From positions 1 through 9,149 of the forward strand of contig JAUWDC010000019.1 of the NCBI GenBank assembly GCA_030608985.1: a DNA stretch of 9,149 nucleotides, in the 5' to 3' direction. This document shows positions 1 to 7,514 of this stretch, piece by piece (the first letter of the stretch is position 1; every line of letters starts with the position of its first letter). The stretch is from Desulfobia sp. (GTDB taxonomy: Bacteria; Desulfobacterota; Desulfobulbia; Desulfobulbales; SURF-16). The translations under genes and the position numbers were made by a program. The notes beneath the pieces were generated by a model. It worked only from the letters and a program-made list of their open reading frames with translations, had not been told where the DNA came from and made no database searches.

Positions 1-297
1 GTGGAAAGCAACAGATTTATTACCACGTGTTTGGATCTTCTTCCAGAGGAGATTTAGTGCCTTACTCCTGAAAGGCTGTCATAAAAAACAAGAAACTGGA
101 AAACATTGAGTGAAATTATCTGGTTACTTTTACCACCAAGGCACTTATCCCGCCCTTAATTTTCCCGTTGATCGGGGTTAAATTATCTTTTACTTTGAAA
201 ATAATCATGGAAGCTGCATGAGGCAATAGGAACAAAAAGAGTAAAAGGGACGTGAAGAGGTGGGGAGAAACACTATGGGGTGATGCAGAAGTTCCGT
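1..297. other. Left-edge region without a supportable gene
   Basis: All three plus-strand frames close early (stops at 55-57, 69-71 and 113-115). At most, the end of a gene starting outside the window lies at the extreme left, and I cannot choose a frame. The rest is AT-rich with no ORF that has a ribosome binding site. A weak AT-rich stem with CCCG/CGGG at its tip lies around 155-185, downstream of the minus-strand lipoprotein gene. It could act as that gene's terminator, but it lacks a strong GC stem. Confidence 0.4.
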
Positions 298-669
298 CTA
301 TTCTTGAAGAAGCATTGAAAGCAAATCGGAGCCTTCATTACCCTTTTCGATAGAATTTTCCAGCTGGTTCTGCTGTGTCAATTCGGGGTCACCAGGATCA
401 AGGCAGCGAAAAGTAAGAGAGTAGGAGTTGTGTAGAAATGATTTCTTCATCTCCACAGGAATGAAATGTTTATCACGGGCATCACAGTATTTGAGTGCTT
501 CTGCCATGATGGTTCTTTCTGCCCTGAAGTCGCCGCTGGAGTCTTTGATGTTTATTTGATGGGTGTCCAGCCTGAGGAATGAGACGAAGCGGGGGTGTAA
601 TGCGCATCCGCTCAAAGAGAAGAGTACAATAATTGTGAGTACTTTTTTTAACATTTCTTTCTTGTTCAT
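298..669 (-). CDS. Small predicted lipoprotein (unknown function)
   Basis: A 123-aa protein beginning MNKKEMLKK, followed by a hydrophobic stretch and the lipobox LSGC (Cys at residue 22). It should therefore be exported by Sec, lipidated and anchored in the inner or outer membrane. The mature part is soluble and polar and has two cysteines in the patterns ALKYCDARDK and LTFRCLDPGD, about 35 residues apart. This spacing recalls small periplasmic lipoproteins with one internal disulfide, but I recognise no family. The C-terminal 25 residues are Gln/Glu/Asn-rich and probably disordered. The start is uncertain: ATG at 669 and ATG at 654 (MLKKVLTII) both lack a strong Shine-Dalgarno. The frame stays open upstream, but a longer start would put about 20 polar residues before the signal peptide. 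It lies 107 bp downstream of the other lipoprotein gene on the same strand, so the two may be co-transcribed. Confidence 0.72.
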   Translation of the reverse strand: MNKKEMLKKVLTIIVLFSLSGCALHPRFVSFLRLDTHQINIKDSSGDFRAERTIMAEALKYCDARDKHFIPVEMKKSFLHNSYSLTFRCLDPGDPELTQQNQLENSIEKGNEGSDLLSMLLQE

Positions 670-776
670 GCCTGGCCAGCTCTTCTCATTTATTTTTAAA
701 TCAGAGTTGAGCTGTGACACGAACAATACGTTTCCGGCATTTTATGCAATAGGTAAATCCAGGTAATGGCTATAAT

Positions 777-1232
777 TTACCATTTGAGACTGGAAATAAT
801 GCGATAATTCGTCCGTGCAATAGAGCTGCTGACATTTTCAAACTTGATAATCTGGGCAATCCGATCATTTCTGTCGTAGGTAATTTCGTAGGTAATTTTA
901 TCACCATCAAATGTTGCCTCCAATGGTGTTCCTAAGAGTTCCCATAAGCCATGGGTTAATACGTCAGCCACGACATGAAAAATAACCCTTCCAGCTTTCG
1001 CTCCGCTACTATACCCCTGGACAAAGGAAAATTTGTCGTATTCCCTTCCATCTCCATCAACACCCGAAGAAACAGGCTCCCCGAATTCAGAAATGAGAAG
1101 GTCCCGAGACGTTCCTACTCTTAAGAGCTCCACATTTTTGAGGCCTGGCTGGTTTGCCGCCATATATACTGAGCAACCGGTGTTTAAAAGAAGAGCGGTG
1201 CAAACGATGAGCATCCAAAACTTTTTTAACAT
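777..1232 (-). CDS. Predicted lipoprotein with BamE/SmpA-like segment
   Basis: A 151-aa protein starting MLKKFWMLIV, with a hydrophobic signal and the lipobox LNTGC (Cys20). I chose ATG at 1232 because AAAGGA sits 7-11 bases upstream and because the signal peptide then has normal length; the frame extends further but adds 34 implausible residues. After the lipidated Cys, the segment LLRVGTSRDLLISEFGEP (about residues 35-52) matches the usual pattern of BamE/SmpA-type domains (hydrophobic-x-x-G-x-[ST]-x-x-[DE]-[LV]-x-x-x-[FL]-G-x-P). A glycine-rich middle (GYSSGAKAG) and a hydrophobic stretch (VIFHVVADVLTHGLWELLGTPLEA) follow, then a short strand-like segment, ITYEITYDRNDRI. It probably resides in the periplasm on a membrane leaflet. 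A role in outer-membrane assembly is not shown: many unrelated small lipoproteins share this fold. It is transcribed divergently from the mscS genes and may form a unit with the lipoprotein gene at 298-669. Confidence 0.78.
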   Translation of the reverse strand: MLKKFWMLIVCTALLLNTGCSVYMAANQPGLKNVELLRVGTSRDLLISEFGEPVSSGVDGDGREYDKFSFVQGYSSGAKAGRVIFHVVADVLTHGLWELLGTPLEATFDGDKITYEITYDRNDRIAQIIKFENVSSSIARTNYRIISSLKW

Positions 1233-1281
1233 GATTACGGTCCTTTTTTTGTGTGAGGTCCTAAGGAAAGGCTCTATTTTT

Positions 1282-1311
1282 ATGATACTACATCTAACAT
1301 TTACCTGGCAA
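1282..1311 (-). promoter_or_regulatory. Candidate sigma70 promoter for the lipoprotein genes
   Basis: Read on the minus strand, a TTGCCA -35 (1306-1311) is followed after 18 bp by TATCAT (1282-1287), one base from the TATAAT consensus. The predicted transcript would start near 1275, about 43 nt before the ATG at 1232, and would include the AAAGGA ribosome site. This was judged by eye only. Confidence 0.4.
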
Positions 1312-1462
1312 CTGAAGTTACAGGAAAGTATCAAGTTAATTTGTAATCAAGAGACACGAGAGAGTCAAACGGTTTTTCTTCTGAAGGAACTCTCGACAAT
1401 GCATTTTTTGATATTTTATAGCTATGTAAGACAGGACAACTGCTTGTTATTGGTAATTATTA

Positions 1463-1491
1463 TTGACCTTATTTCCGTTTCAAAGTATTTC
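1463..1491 (+). promoter_or_regulatory. Candidate sigma70 promoter for the mscS pair
   Basis: TTGACC (1463-1468), a near-consensus -35, is followed after 17 bp by TATTTC (1486-1491), a weak -10. A start near 1498 would give a leader of about 66 nt ending in the strong ribosome site at 1551-1559. The -10 is poor, so this call is tentative. Confidence 0.3.
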
Positions 1492-1563
1492 TGAATGGAG
1501 GTGTTGTGTGGGGATGATTTGTAGTTTTTGAACAATAACAAGAGAATCAGAAAGGAGGGGGAA

Positions 1564-2383
1564 ATGGAATTTGATAATGTTGTAGAAACAGTAACCTACT
1601 ATGTAACCACCTATTCATTTAGGCTTGTGGCGGCCATACTTGTTTTTCTGATAGGTAAATGGATCGTAGGCCGTTTAACACACGTTTTTGTAAAATTGCT
1701 TGAGAAAAACAAGGTCGAGCCGACACTCATTCATTTCCTTGAAAATGTGGTTTATTATGTGCTTATGGTCCTTGTGCTGGTGGCCGTAGCAAGTCAGCTT
1801 GGAATCAATACAACATCTTTCCTGACCATTATCGGTGCCGCTGGTCTTGGCGTCGCCTTGGCCTTAAAAGATTCCCTTTCAAACATTGCCTCCGGAGTCC
1901 TGCTTATTTTTCTGCGTCCTTTTACCGTGGGAGATGTTGTTACTGTTGCCGGGACGACTGGCAAGGTAGAGGTCATCAATATTTTCAATACCACAATAAA
2001 TACCCTGGATAATATGCGGGTCACCATTCCCAACAACAACATCACCACGGATTCCATAACCAATCTGTTTATTAACCCCACCAGGCGGGTTGATCTTGTC
2101 TTCGGAATAGGATACGGCGATGATATTCCTAAAGCCAAGCAGATTTTAAATGATCTGATACAGGCGGACACGCGAATATTAAAAGATCCTGGCCCCCACT
2201 GTCGCAGTTTTTGAGCTGGGAGACAGCAGTGTCAACTTCGTTGTCCGCCCCTGGGTGAATGCAGATGATTACTGGCCGGTCTATTTTGACCTCACTGAAA
2301 AAGTAAAACGGACATTTGATGACGAAGGTATTTCCATTCCATTTCCACAACGGGATGTGCATCTGTATCAGGAGACGGCATAA
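1564..2383 (+). pseudogene. mscS: MscS-type small-conductance mechanosensitive channel, frameshifted
   Basis: Once the frame is restored, this is a 272-aa inner-membrane channel that opens under membrane tension and releases solutes on osmotic downshock; E. coli MscS has 286 aa. The start is ATG 1564, behind an excellent AAGGAGGGG ribosome site. TM1 is about residues 18-38, TM2 about 60-80, and the pore helix TM3 about 84-117 (GAAGLGVALALKDSLSN). L95 and L99 correspond to the E. coli vapour-lock residues L105/L109; K102-D103 replace Q112-G113 next to the TM3 kink. The beta domain (RPFTVGDVVTV, VTIPNNNI) follows. After P209 the frame closes at TGA 2212-2214, but the next frame carries the family's missing end without a gap: [22 protein letters not shown], then [10 protein letters not shown], stopping at 2381-2383. 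One surplus base in the GGCCCCC run at 2191-2197 explains the break. It could be a real mutation or a sequence error. As read, the product lacks the cytoplasmic alpha/beta cage. Confidence 0.88.
2191..2197 (+). other. Frameshift site in mscS (one surplus base)
   Basis: The run GGCCCCC follows codon P209. Removing a single G or C joins the upstream frame to the downstream frame and gives DP(A/G)[12 protein letters not shown], the normal MscS continuation. The run also contains CCC-C, a context where proline tRNA can slip forward by one base. Low-level readthrough is therefore conceivable, but the simplest reading is an indel. Confidence 0.8.
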
Positions 2384-2428
2384 TAAGCTTATCCAAAGGA
2401 AATTTTTTCTGGTAAATGGGGAATAAAA

Positions 2429-3256
2429 ATGAATGAAGAATTAGAAACCCTGCAAAAGCTCTACAATGTCATGGTCGAGTTTCTGGTGACCTATAGTTTC
2501 CAGATTCTCGGTGCCATTATTATACTGATCATCGGCTTCAAGCTGGCAGGCTGGGCGGGCAGGCTGGTGGCCACTTTCTGTGAAAAGCATGACATTGATA
2601 TCACTTTGTCCAAATTCCTTGGCAATGTTGTCAAAGTCCTTGTCCTGAGCTTTGTCATCATCATTGCCATTGGCAAATTTGGGATATCCATTACCCCATT
2701 CATTGCCGCTCTCGGCGCCCTCGCTTTTGGTAGCAGTTTTGCTCTTGCCGGACCGCTGTCCAATTATGGTGCCGGGTTGTCGATTATTCTTTCCCGGCCT
2801 TTTATTGTCGGCAATACTATTTCCGTGCAGGGAGTAAGCGGTGTAGTGGATGAGATCCGCCTGGCGGCAACCATCCTGTCCACAGAAGATGGCGAGCAGA
2901 TTACCATTCCCAACAAGCATATTGTTGGCGAGATAACCCTCAACTCATTTGAAAACAGGATTGTCGAGACAACCGTCGGTATTTCTTACGGTGATGATCC
3001 GCAGAAAGCGGTGGCTGTACTGACGGAAACCCTGGCCCGGATTGCGGAAGTACGCCAGGAGCCGCCGCCACAGATCGGCCTCGATGAATTTGGCGATTCT
3101 TCTCTGAATATTGGTCTGCGTTACTGGGTGGAGACCAAGAAGTATTTTCAGTCCAAGTATAAGGTGAACATGGCCATCCACCAGAGCCTTGCCAAGGCCG
3201 GAATCTCCATTCCGTTTCCCCAGCGTGAGGTACGGTTGTTGTCTGACGGCGATTAA
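2429..3256 (+). CDS. Second MscS-type mechanosensitive channel
   Basis: A 275-aa intact MscS-family channel, 45 bp downstream of the first and probably co-transcribed. The start ATG 2429 has only a weak GGGGA ribosome site. TM1 is about residues 20-42, TM2 about 63-83 and TM3 about 86-122. The pore helix reads ALGALAFGSSFALAGPLSN: the positions equal to E. coli L105 and L109 are F100 and F104, and a Pro (P109) follows the conserved kink Gly. The beta domain (RPFIVGNTISVQGVSGVVDEI, QITIPNKHIVGEI) and the alpha/beta cage ending [14 protein letters not shown] are complete. It therefore has all parts of a heptameric channel. It is a diverged paralogue of its neighbour rather than a recent duplicate: the beta domain and C terminus align clearly, whereas TM1-TM2 share little. 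Gating threshold or ion preference may differ, but that is inference. Confidence 0.93.
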   Translation: MNEELETLQKLYNVMVEFLVTYSFQILGAIIILIIGFKLAGWAGRLVATFCEKHDIDITLSKFLGNVVKVLVLSFVIIIAIGKFGISITPFIAALGALAFGSSFALAGPLSNYGAGLSIILSRPFIVGNTISVQGVSGVVDEIRLAATILSTEDGEQITIPNKHIVGEITLNSFENRIVETTVGISYGDDPQKAVAVLTETLARIAEVRQEPPPQIGLDEFGDSSLNIGLRYWVETKKYFQSKYKVNMAIHQSLAKAGISIPFPQREVRLLSDGD

Positions 3257-3267
3257 AAAAAGATAAC

Positions 3268-3321
3268 CACAGAGATCACGAAGGACACAGAGATTTTTTA
3301 TCTGTTCTCTGTGTCTCTGTG
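3268..3321. repeat. Imperfect palindrome built on CACAGAGA / TCTCTGTG
   Basis: CACAGAGA (3268-3275) pairs with TCTCTGTG (3314-3321), and ACACAGAGA (3285-3293) pairs exactly with TCTCTGTGT (3306-3314). The left arm carries a 9-base bulge (3276-3284), and the loop is a T-rich 12 bases. A transcript would fold into a long hairpin just after the channel stop codon, so it may serve as a terminator or mRNA stabiliser. I recall ACCACAGAGA-type palindromes as dispersed intergenic repeats in deltaproteobacterial and other environmental genomes, but copy number cannot be judged here. Confidence 0.7.
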
Positions 3322-3361
3322 AGAGATTTTCCTAAAAAAAGCTAAAATCATTCATACCTAC

Positions 3362-3571
3362 ATGAAAAAAATCATTTTTTTCATAACATTTTGTTTCTCC
3401 ATGGTTTCTACGGCCATGGCAGAAAAAGCCGCCCAGCTTGCTTCCCGAATTATACGGGGTGCAGGTGCTGCAGAGATAGGCCCTGTTGTTGAGGCAGACA
3501 GGGCAAAAGCGATGATTAACCATAAGGTTGTTGCCAAGCTCAATATTGTGTTAACCCGGGTGGATAAGTGA
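3362..3571 (+). CDS. Small secreted protein coupled to the sensor kinase
   Basis: A 69-aa protein with a clear Sec signal peptide: MKKIIFF, a hydrophobic core, then a STAMA-EKAAQ cleavage site after about residue 20. The mature peptide of about 49 residues (EKAAQLASRIIRGAGAAEIGPVVEADRAKAM...) is Ala/Ile/Val-rich with dispersed charges. It has no cysteine, no second membrane helix and no motif I know. Its stop TGA (3569-3571) shares one base with the kinase ATG (TGATG), so the kinase is probably translationally coupled to it. No Shine-Dalgarno precedes ATG 3362 and no better start exists, so initiation may be weak or depend on upstream transcription. A periplasmic peptide encoded in lockstep with a sensor having a periplasmic domain suggests an accessory or modulator of that sensor. 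This is inference; no family was recognised. Confidence 0.7.
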   Translation: MKKIIFFITFCFSMVSTAMAEKAAQLASRIIRGAGAAEIGPVVEADRAKAMINHKVVAKLNIVLTRVDK

Positions 3572-5768
3572 TGTCGGTTGTCCTGCCAAAACAGATCCGA
3601 GGCAGTTTTGGAGCAAAGCTGCTCATCATTATGATTCTCCTCATCGCAGCACTGTCTCTGCTCTTTAATCTCTTTCTCTCCCAACTGCAGCGTTCTTCAC
3701 ATCATCAGCATCTTGCCAAGACTGGCACTGCCATGGCCAGGATGCTTGCCGAGTCAATTATGGTTGAGGTGTTCGCCGAGGATATAGAGGAGTTGAAAAC
3801 CCATGTTAATGCGGTTTTTCACCAGGATCATGTCCTGGGTGTTGCCGTATTCAACCACCAGCAAGAACGGCTCTATCATCTGGAAAAAAAAGGGTATCAG
3901 GGAGATTCTTCCGACTGGCAGGAGATGCTCAAGAGGTTCGACAGCACCCCAGCTCTTTTGACCGAAGCAAAGGATGCCTTAGTTTTTCGGCATTCGATTT
4001 CATACAGTAATTCTCCGGGAAGTGAGGAAGAGCTGCACTTCAGCAATGACGGACACCAAGCTGCTGTTCAGGACATCGGCTATGTCGTCCTGGCCTTCTC
4101 GACAAAAAGAGAGCAGGCGGTAATACAAAATGCTCTTTCTCAGGCAGTATTCTCCAGCGTTATTCTTTTTCTTTTTGGTGTGGTTCTGACCTTTCTGGTT
4201 GTTCGAAGAATGACCGCCCCACTTTCCTCTCTCCTGCGCAAGGTCCGAGCGAGTGCTGATAGCCAGGACAACGCTGATGACCTTGACCTCCTCTCCAAGA
4301 CGTTCGATGACCAGTTTAATGAACTGCGCGACACATTTACAACCATCAGCACTCTGAAAGAGGAGCTTGAAATCAAAAACAGGGAGTTGGCCACTGATAT
4401 TGCCAGGAGGAAAGAGGTTGAGGCAACATTGCGGAAGCGCGATCATATCCTTGCTGCTGTCAATAATGCCACTGAAAAGCTGCTTGAAAGCAATGAGTGG
4501 ATACCGTTTATTAAAGAGATGGTTGATGAACTCGGTGCTGTGTGGCATGTGGGCGCTATTCGCGTTATGAAACATCATATTGATGCAAGCGGTGATCTTG
4601 TTGCCGACACCTGCAACATGAGTGGATAGACGAGGAAGTCAAAACGAATATTGCCAACCTGGAACGGAGAAATTTGTCGTATGAAAAACTGGGTTTTGGT
4701 AGTTGGCTTGACCCCCTTCAGAAAGGGAAGATGGTGAGCGACAACAGTGTTGATATGCCTCCTTCTGTGAAATCATGGCTTGATGATCATAGTGTCAAAT
4801 CCATTGCTCTTGCTCCTGTTATGGTAGATAAGGCCTGCTGGGGCTTCATTAGCTTAGCAATGTTCGACAGGGAGCAAGTCTGGTCTGAACCGGAACTTGA
4901 TGCCCTGCAAACAGTGGCACGCATAATCGGCGCTGCTGTTCACCGTGAAAAAATGATCAAGGAGCTTGACAGTAAACGTGTCCAGCTTGCCCATTCCGGT
5001 CGACTCACGGCCATGGGAGAGATGGCGTCCGGAATGGCCCATGAGATTAATCAGCCCCTCACCGTCATTAACCTGAGCGCTGATGCCTGCACCACCTATT
5101 TTAACAGAAATTTTCCTGATGCTCCTGAAGCAGAAGCGGCTGAAGACATCCATGTGCAGGTCAAGAAAATTGCACGCATTGTGGAAAACATGCGAGCTTT
5201 CTCCCGACGGTCGTCAGAAGAAATGAGTCTGGTAAACCTTGCGTACCCTGTCCAGGATGCCCTTACTTTTTTTCGTGTGCAGTTCCGTGAACGCCAGATT
5301 GAACTGATAGAGGAAATTGTCGAGAATATGCCGGAGGTGAAAGCAGATAAACAGAAATTTGAACAAATTGTGGTAAACTTACTATCAAACGCCCGATATG
5401 CAGTGGATAAAAGAGCGGAGACGGTTGAGGGTTTCAGGAGGGAGGTTGCAGTGCGCCTGTATGTAGACTCTCTCTCCCCTGACCAGCTAAAATCTTTTGG
5501 GCTGAAGAAAAAAGATCTTTTCGCCGAACAGGTAATTATGTTCGAAGTAGAAGACAATGGCATAGGGATGAATGAGGACGTGAAGAATCGTTGCCTTGAG
5601 CCTTTTTATACGATGAAAGAGGTTGGAGAGGGGACGGGCTTAGGCCTGTCTGTGACCCACAGCATTGTAAAGGAGCTTGGTTTTTATCTTGATATTGACA
5701 GCCGTGAAAATGTCGGGAGTCTCTTCAGAGTTATTATTCCCCTTCAGCAGGATGATCATCATGTGTAA
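3571..5768 (+). pseudogene. Membrane sensor histidine kinase (HAMP-GAF-HisKA-HATPase), frameshifted
   Basis: With one missing base restored, this encodes a kinase of about 732 aa. TM1 is about residues 13-38, and a periplasmic sensor of about 150 residues follows (PDC/CACHE-like by its ARMLAESIMVEVFAEDIEEL start). TM2 is about 188-210, then HAMP, a coiled coil (KEELEIKNRELATDI), GAF (about 300-460), HisKA with H-box GEMASGMAHEINQPL (H about 491), and an ATP domain with N-box VVNLLSNARYAVD, G1 DNGIGM, F-box EPFYTMK and G2 GTGLGLS. All catalytic boxes are intact, and the H-box resembles the DctB/NtrB class that pairs with sigma54 activators such as the next gene. The frame closes at TAG 4627-4629, but the zero frame continues the GAF domain (LQHEWIDEEVKTN) to TAA 5766-5768. 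As read, the first part (352 aa) stops within GAF without a kinase core. The second part would need internal initiation, for example ATG 4731 behind AAGGGA. GTG 3568 is an alternative start. Confidence 0.88.
4600..4629 (+). other. Frameshift site in the sensor kinase (one missing base)
   Basis: The upstream frame reads GDLVADT and then meets TAG at 4627-4629. Adding one base (most simply a C in ACACCTGC, 4607-4614) gives GDLVADTLQHEWIDEE, and HEW is a familiar motif at this point of such GAF domains. The downstream frame is closed by TGA at 4581-4583, so the change must lie between 4584 and 4629. No classical -1 slippery heptamer is present. Confidence 0.78.
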
Positions 5769-5798
5769 TTATTTATTTATCTATGAGGTGCAGTAATC

Positions 5799-7241
5799 AT
5801 GGCACCCAGCATCTCTTTATACCCAGATCTTCCTGTTGTTGTGGTTGAAGATGATCCTGGAGTAATCAAGGCCGTATGCCGGACCTTACAACTGAACGGC
5901 TTTACCAATATCATCGAAATCAATGACAGCAGACGTGTCATGCCGCTTCTTGACGAGAAGCAGGTTTCTCTCATGCTGCTTGACATCACAATGCCCCATA
6001 TCCGCGGTGATGAACTGCTGGGGGAAATTGCTGCCAGGTACCCACAGCTGCCGGTGATCATGGCTACAGCGACTGATGATGTTGAGACGGTGGTTGGCTG
6101 CATGAAGAAGGGTGCTTTTGATTATATTACCAAGCCGATCAGTACGGCTCGACTGGTCAGTGCCATACGATGCAGTCTGGAAGTCTATGAATTGCGCCGG
6201 GAGCAGGACGCTCTTCGGCAGAAAGATCAGGCAACAGAACTCTCCTGCCCTGAATGTTTTGACAAGATTATTACTGGTAACAGGGGATTACAGAACCTTT
6301 TTAATTATATTGAAAAAATTGCCCCTTCATCCCGACCGGTACTCATCACCGGAGAGACCGGTGTGGGAAAAGAGCTTGCTGCAGAGGCAGTCCATCTGGC
6401 CAGTGGCAGAAAAGGAAAACTGGTTGTGGTTAACGTTGCCTCTTTGGATGACAATGTCTTTTCAGATACACTGTTTGGTCACGTAAAGGGAGCATATACC
6501 GGTGCTATAGGCGCAAGAGAGGGGCAGGTAAAAAAAGCGGAGGGTGGGACATTGCTGCTTGATGAGATAGGCAGCCTGAGTTTGTCATCCCAGGTAAAAC
6601 TGCTGCGTCTTATTCAGGAAAGGGAGTACTCTCCTCTGGGGGTAGATGTGCCGCTGAAGGCGGATGTATGTATTATTGCTTCTACTAACAGCTCTCTGGA
6701 AGAGAGAGTGCAGCAGGGGATGTTTCGGGGAGATTTGTATTTCCGTTTGAAAACCCACACGATTCATCTTCCTCCTCTCCGGGAAAGACTTGACGATCTG
6801 CCCCTGCTAATCGATTATTTTGCCGGTCGGATCGCCGGTGAAGCAGGCGTGAAACCGCCGGTAATCCCTGCAGAACTGTACACGCTTCTTGCGAACTATT
6901 CGTTTCCCGGCAACGTCCGAGAACTGAAAAACATGATTGATGATGCAGTGCTTGCCAAAAAAGGTTCGACTCTTTCACTGTCTTCCTTTTACCAAGTTGT
7001 TTCTCCTCCAGTTTCTCCAGGTCGGAAGGATGATACGGCTATAGGTAATTCCGTGACCTTTGGGGAACAGCTTCCGTCGGCTCAGGGAGTCAGGATCCTC
7101 CTGGTTAAAGAGGCCTTAAGCCGATCAGGGGGTAATATCAGTATGGCTGCTCACCTCATTGGCATTACCCGACAGTCTCTCAGTCAGTTTATCAATCGAA
7201 ATAAGGATTATTTTTATGATAATAGCAGCGGTGTTGGGTGA
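5799..7241 (+). CDS. NtrC-type sigma54-dependent response regulator
   Basis: A complete 480-aa activator. The receiver domain (residues 12-125) has acidic pocket E17/D18/D19, phospho-acceptor D62 (LLDITMP), T90 and K112. The AAA+ domain (about 157-390) has Walker A GETGVGKE (185-192), the sigma54-contacting loop GAYTGA (231-236, Tyr in place of the usual Phe), Walker B GGTLLLDEIG (D255/E256), the ASTN sensor I segment and FPGNVREL (sensor II region). A Fis-type helix-turn-helix, NISMAAHLIGITRQSLSQFINR, lies near the C terminus. Phosphorylation should drive oligomerisation and ATP-dependent opening of sigma54-RNA polymerase promoters. ATG 5799 has TGAGGTG 8 bases upstream. The gene begins 30 bp after the kinase and is surely its partner. 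It is followed by a gene pair preceded by a sigma54-like sequence. Target genes are otherwise unknown. Confidence 0.96.
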   Translation: MAPSISLYPDLPVVVVEDDPGVIKAVCRTLQLNGFTNIIEINDSRRVMPLLDEKQVSLMLLDITMPHIRGDELLGEIAARYPQLPVIMATATDDVETVVGCMKKGAFDYITKPISTARLVSAIRCSLEVYELRREQDALRQKDQATELSCPECFDKIITGNRGLQNLFNYIEKIAPSSRPVLITGETGVGKELAAEAVHLASGRKGKLVVVNVASLDDNVFSDTLFGHVKGAYTGAIGAREGQVKKAEGGTLLLDEIGSLSLSSQVKLLRLIQEREYSPLGVDVPLKADVCIIASTNSSLEERVQQGMFRGDLYFRLKTHTIHLPPLRERLDDLPLLIDYFAGRIAGEAGVKPPVIPAELYTLLANYSFPGNVRELKNMIDDAVLAKKGSTLSLSSFYQVVSPPVSPGRKDDTAIGNSVTFGEQLPSAQGVRILLVKEALSRSGGNISMAAHLIGITRQSLSQFINRNKDYFYDNSSGVG

Positions 7242-7514
7242 ATGTACCCCGCAGGATTAGTTGCATTGGTCAGTATTTCCATTGTGTTGGTATCTCTCTG
7301 AATTCCCACATTTTTCTGGTTTAGTCCGCGCGCGCGGTTGTTCTTGTCAGTTTTTCCTGCGCCCCCTTGTCTCTTTTCTTGTCTTCCCTATTACTGATTT
7401 CCTGACTCGTTATATTAGTTCAATTGGTTTATTTTTAGACATTCAACGGTAACAGCTTGTTATCTGCCACGTTTTTTTCTTCCCTGAAAAAGAAATTATC
7501 TTTTTTCTCTTGAA

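Larger units (their letters stand above)
1233..1563. other. Divergent intergenic region
   Basis: This 331-bp stretch separates the minus-strand lipoprotein pair from the plus-strand channel genes. It has no ORF with a credible start. The long plus-strand frame crossing it (1033-1494) lies mostly antisense to the lipoprotein gene and has no start signal. One sigma70-like promoter candidate faces each way (1282-1311 minus, 1463-1491 plus). I see no clear operator palindrome between them. Confidence 0.6.

Noticed and set aside
1..71. Tail of an upstream gene on the plus strand
   Set aside because: Frame 1 (stop at 55-57) and frame 3 (stop at 69-71) are both open from the edge, but too few residues are visible to choose or to name a family.
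563..766. 67-codon plus-strand reading frame
   Set aside because: It is antisense to the small lipoprotein, with no start signal and no recognisable sequence pattern.
1033..1494. 153-codon plus-strand reading frame
   Set aside because: It is antisense to the lipoprotein gene at 777-1232 for nearly half its length and has no ribosome site. Its translation has no domain-like pattern, and the opposite strand has a convincing signal peptide and lipobox.
2191..2214. Programmed +1 frameshifting as the explanation for the mscS break
   Set aside because: CCC-C can slip, but no known MscS uses recoding, no stimulatory signal is visible, and a second unrelated frame break in the window favours indels or sequence error.
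3256..3361. Standard sigma70 promoter for the small-protein/kinase operon
   Set aside because: A TAAAAT at 3343-3348 exists, but no acceptable -35 lies 16-18 bp upstream, so I could not support a promoter.
7261..7452. 63-codon plus-strand reading frame after the regulator
   Set aside because: It has a TTG start without a ribosome site, is rich in Phe/Leu/Ser/Cys because the DNA is pyrimidine-rich, and overlaps likely regulatory DNA.
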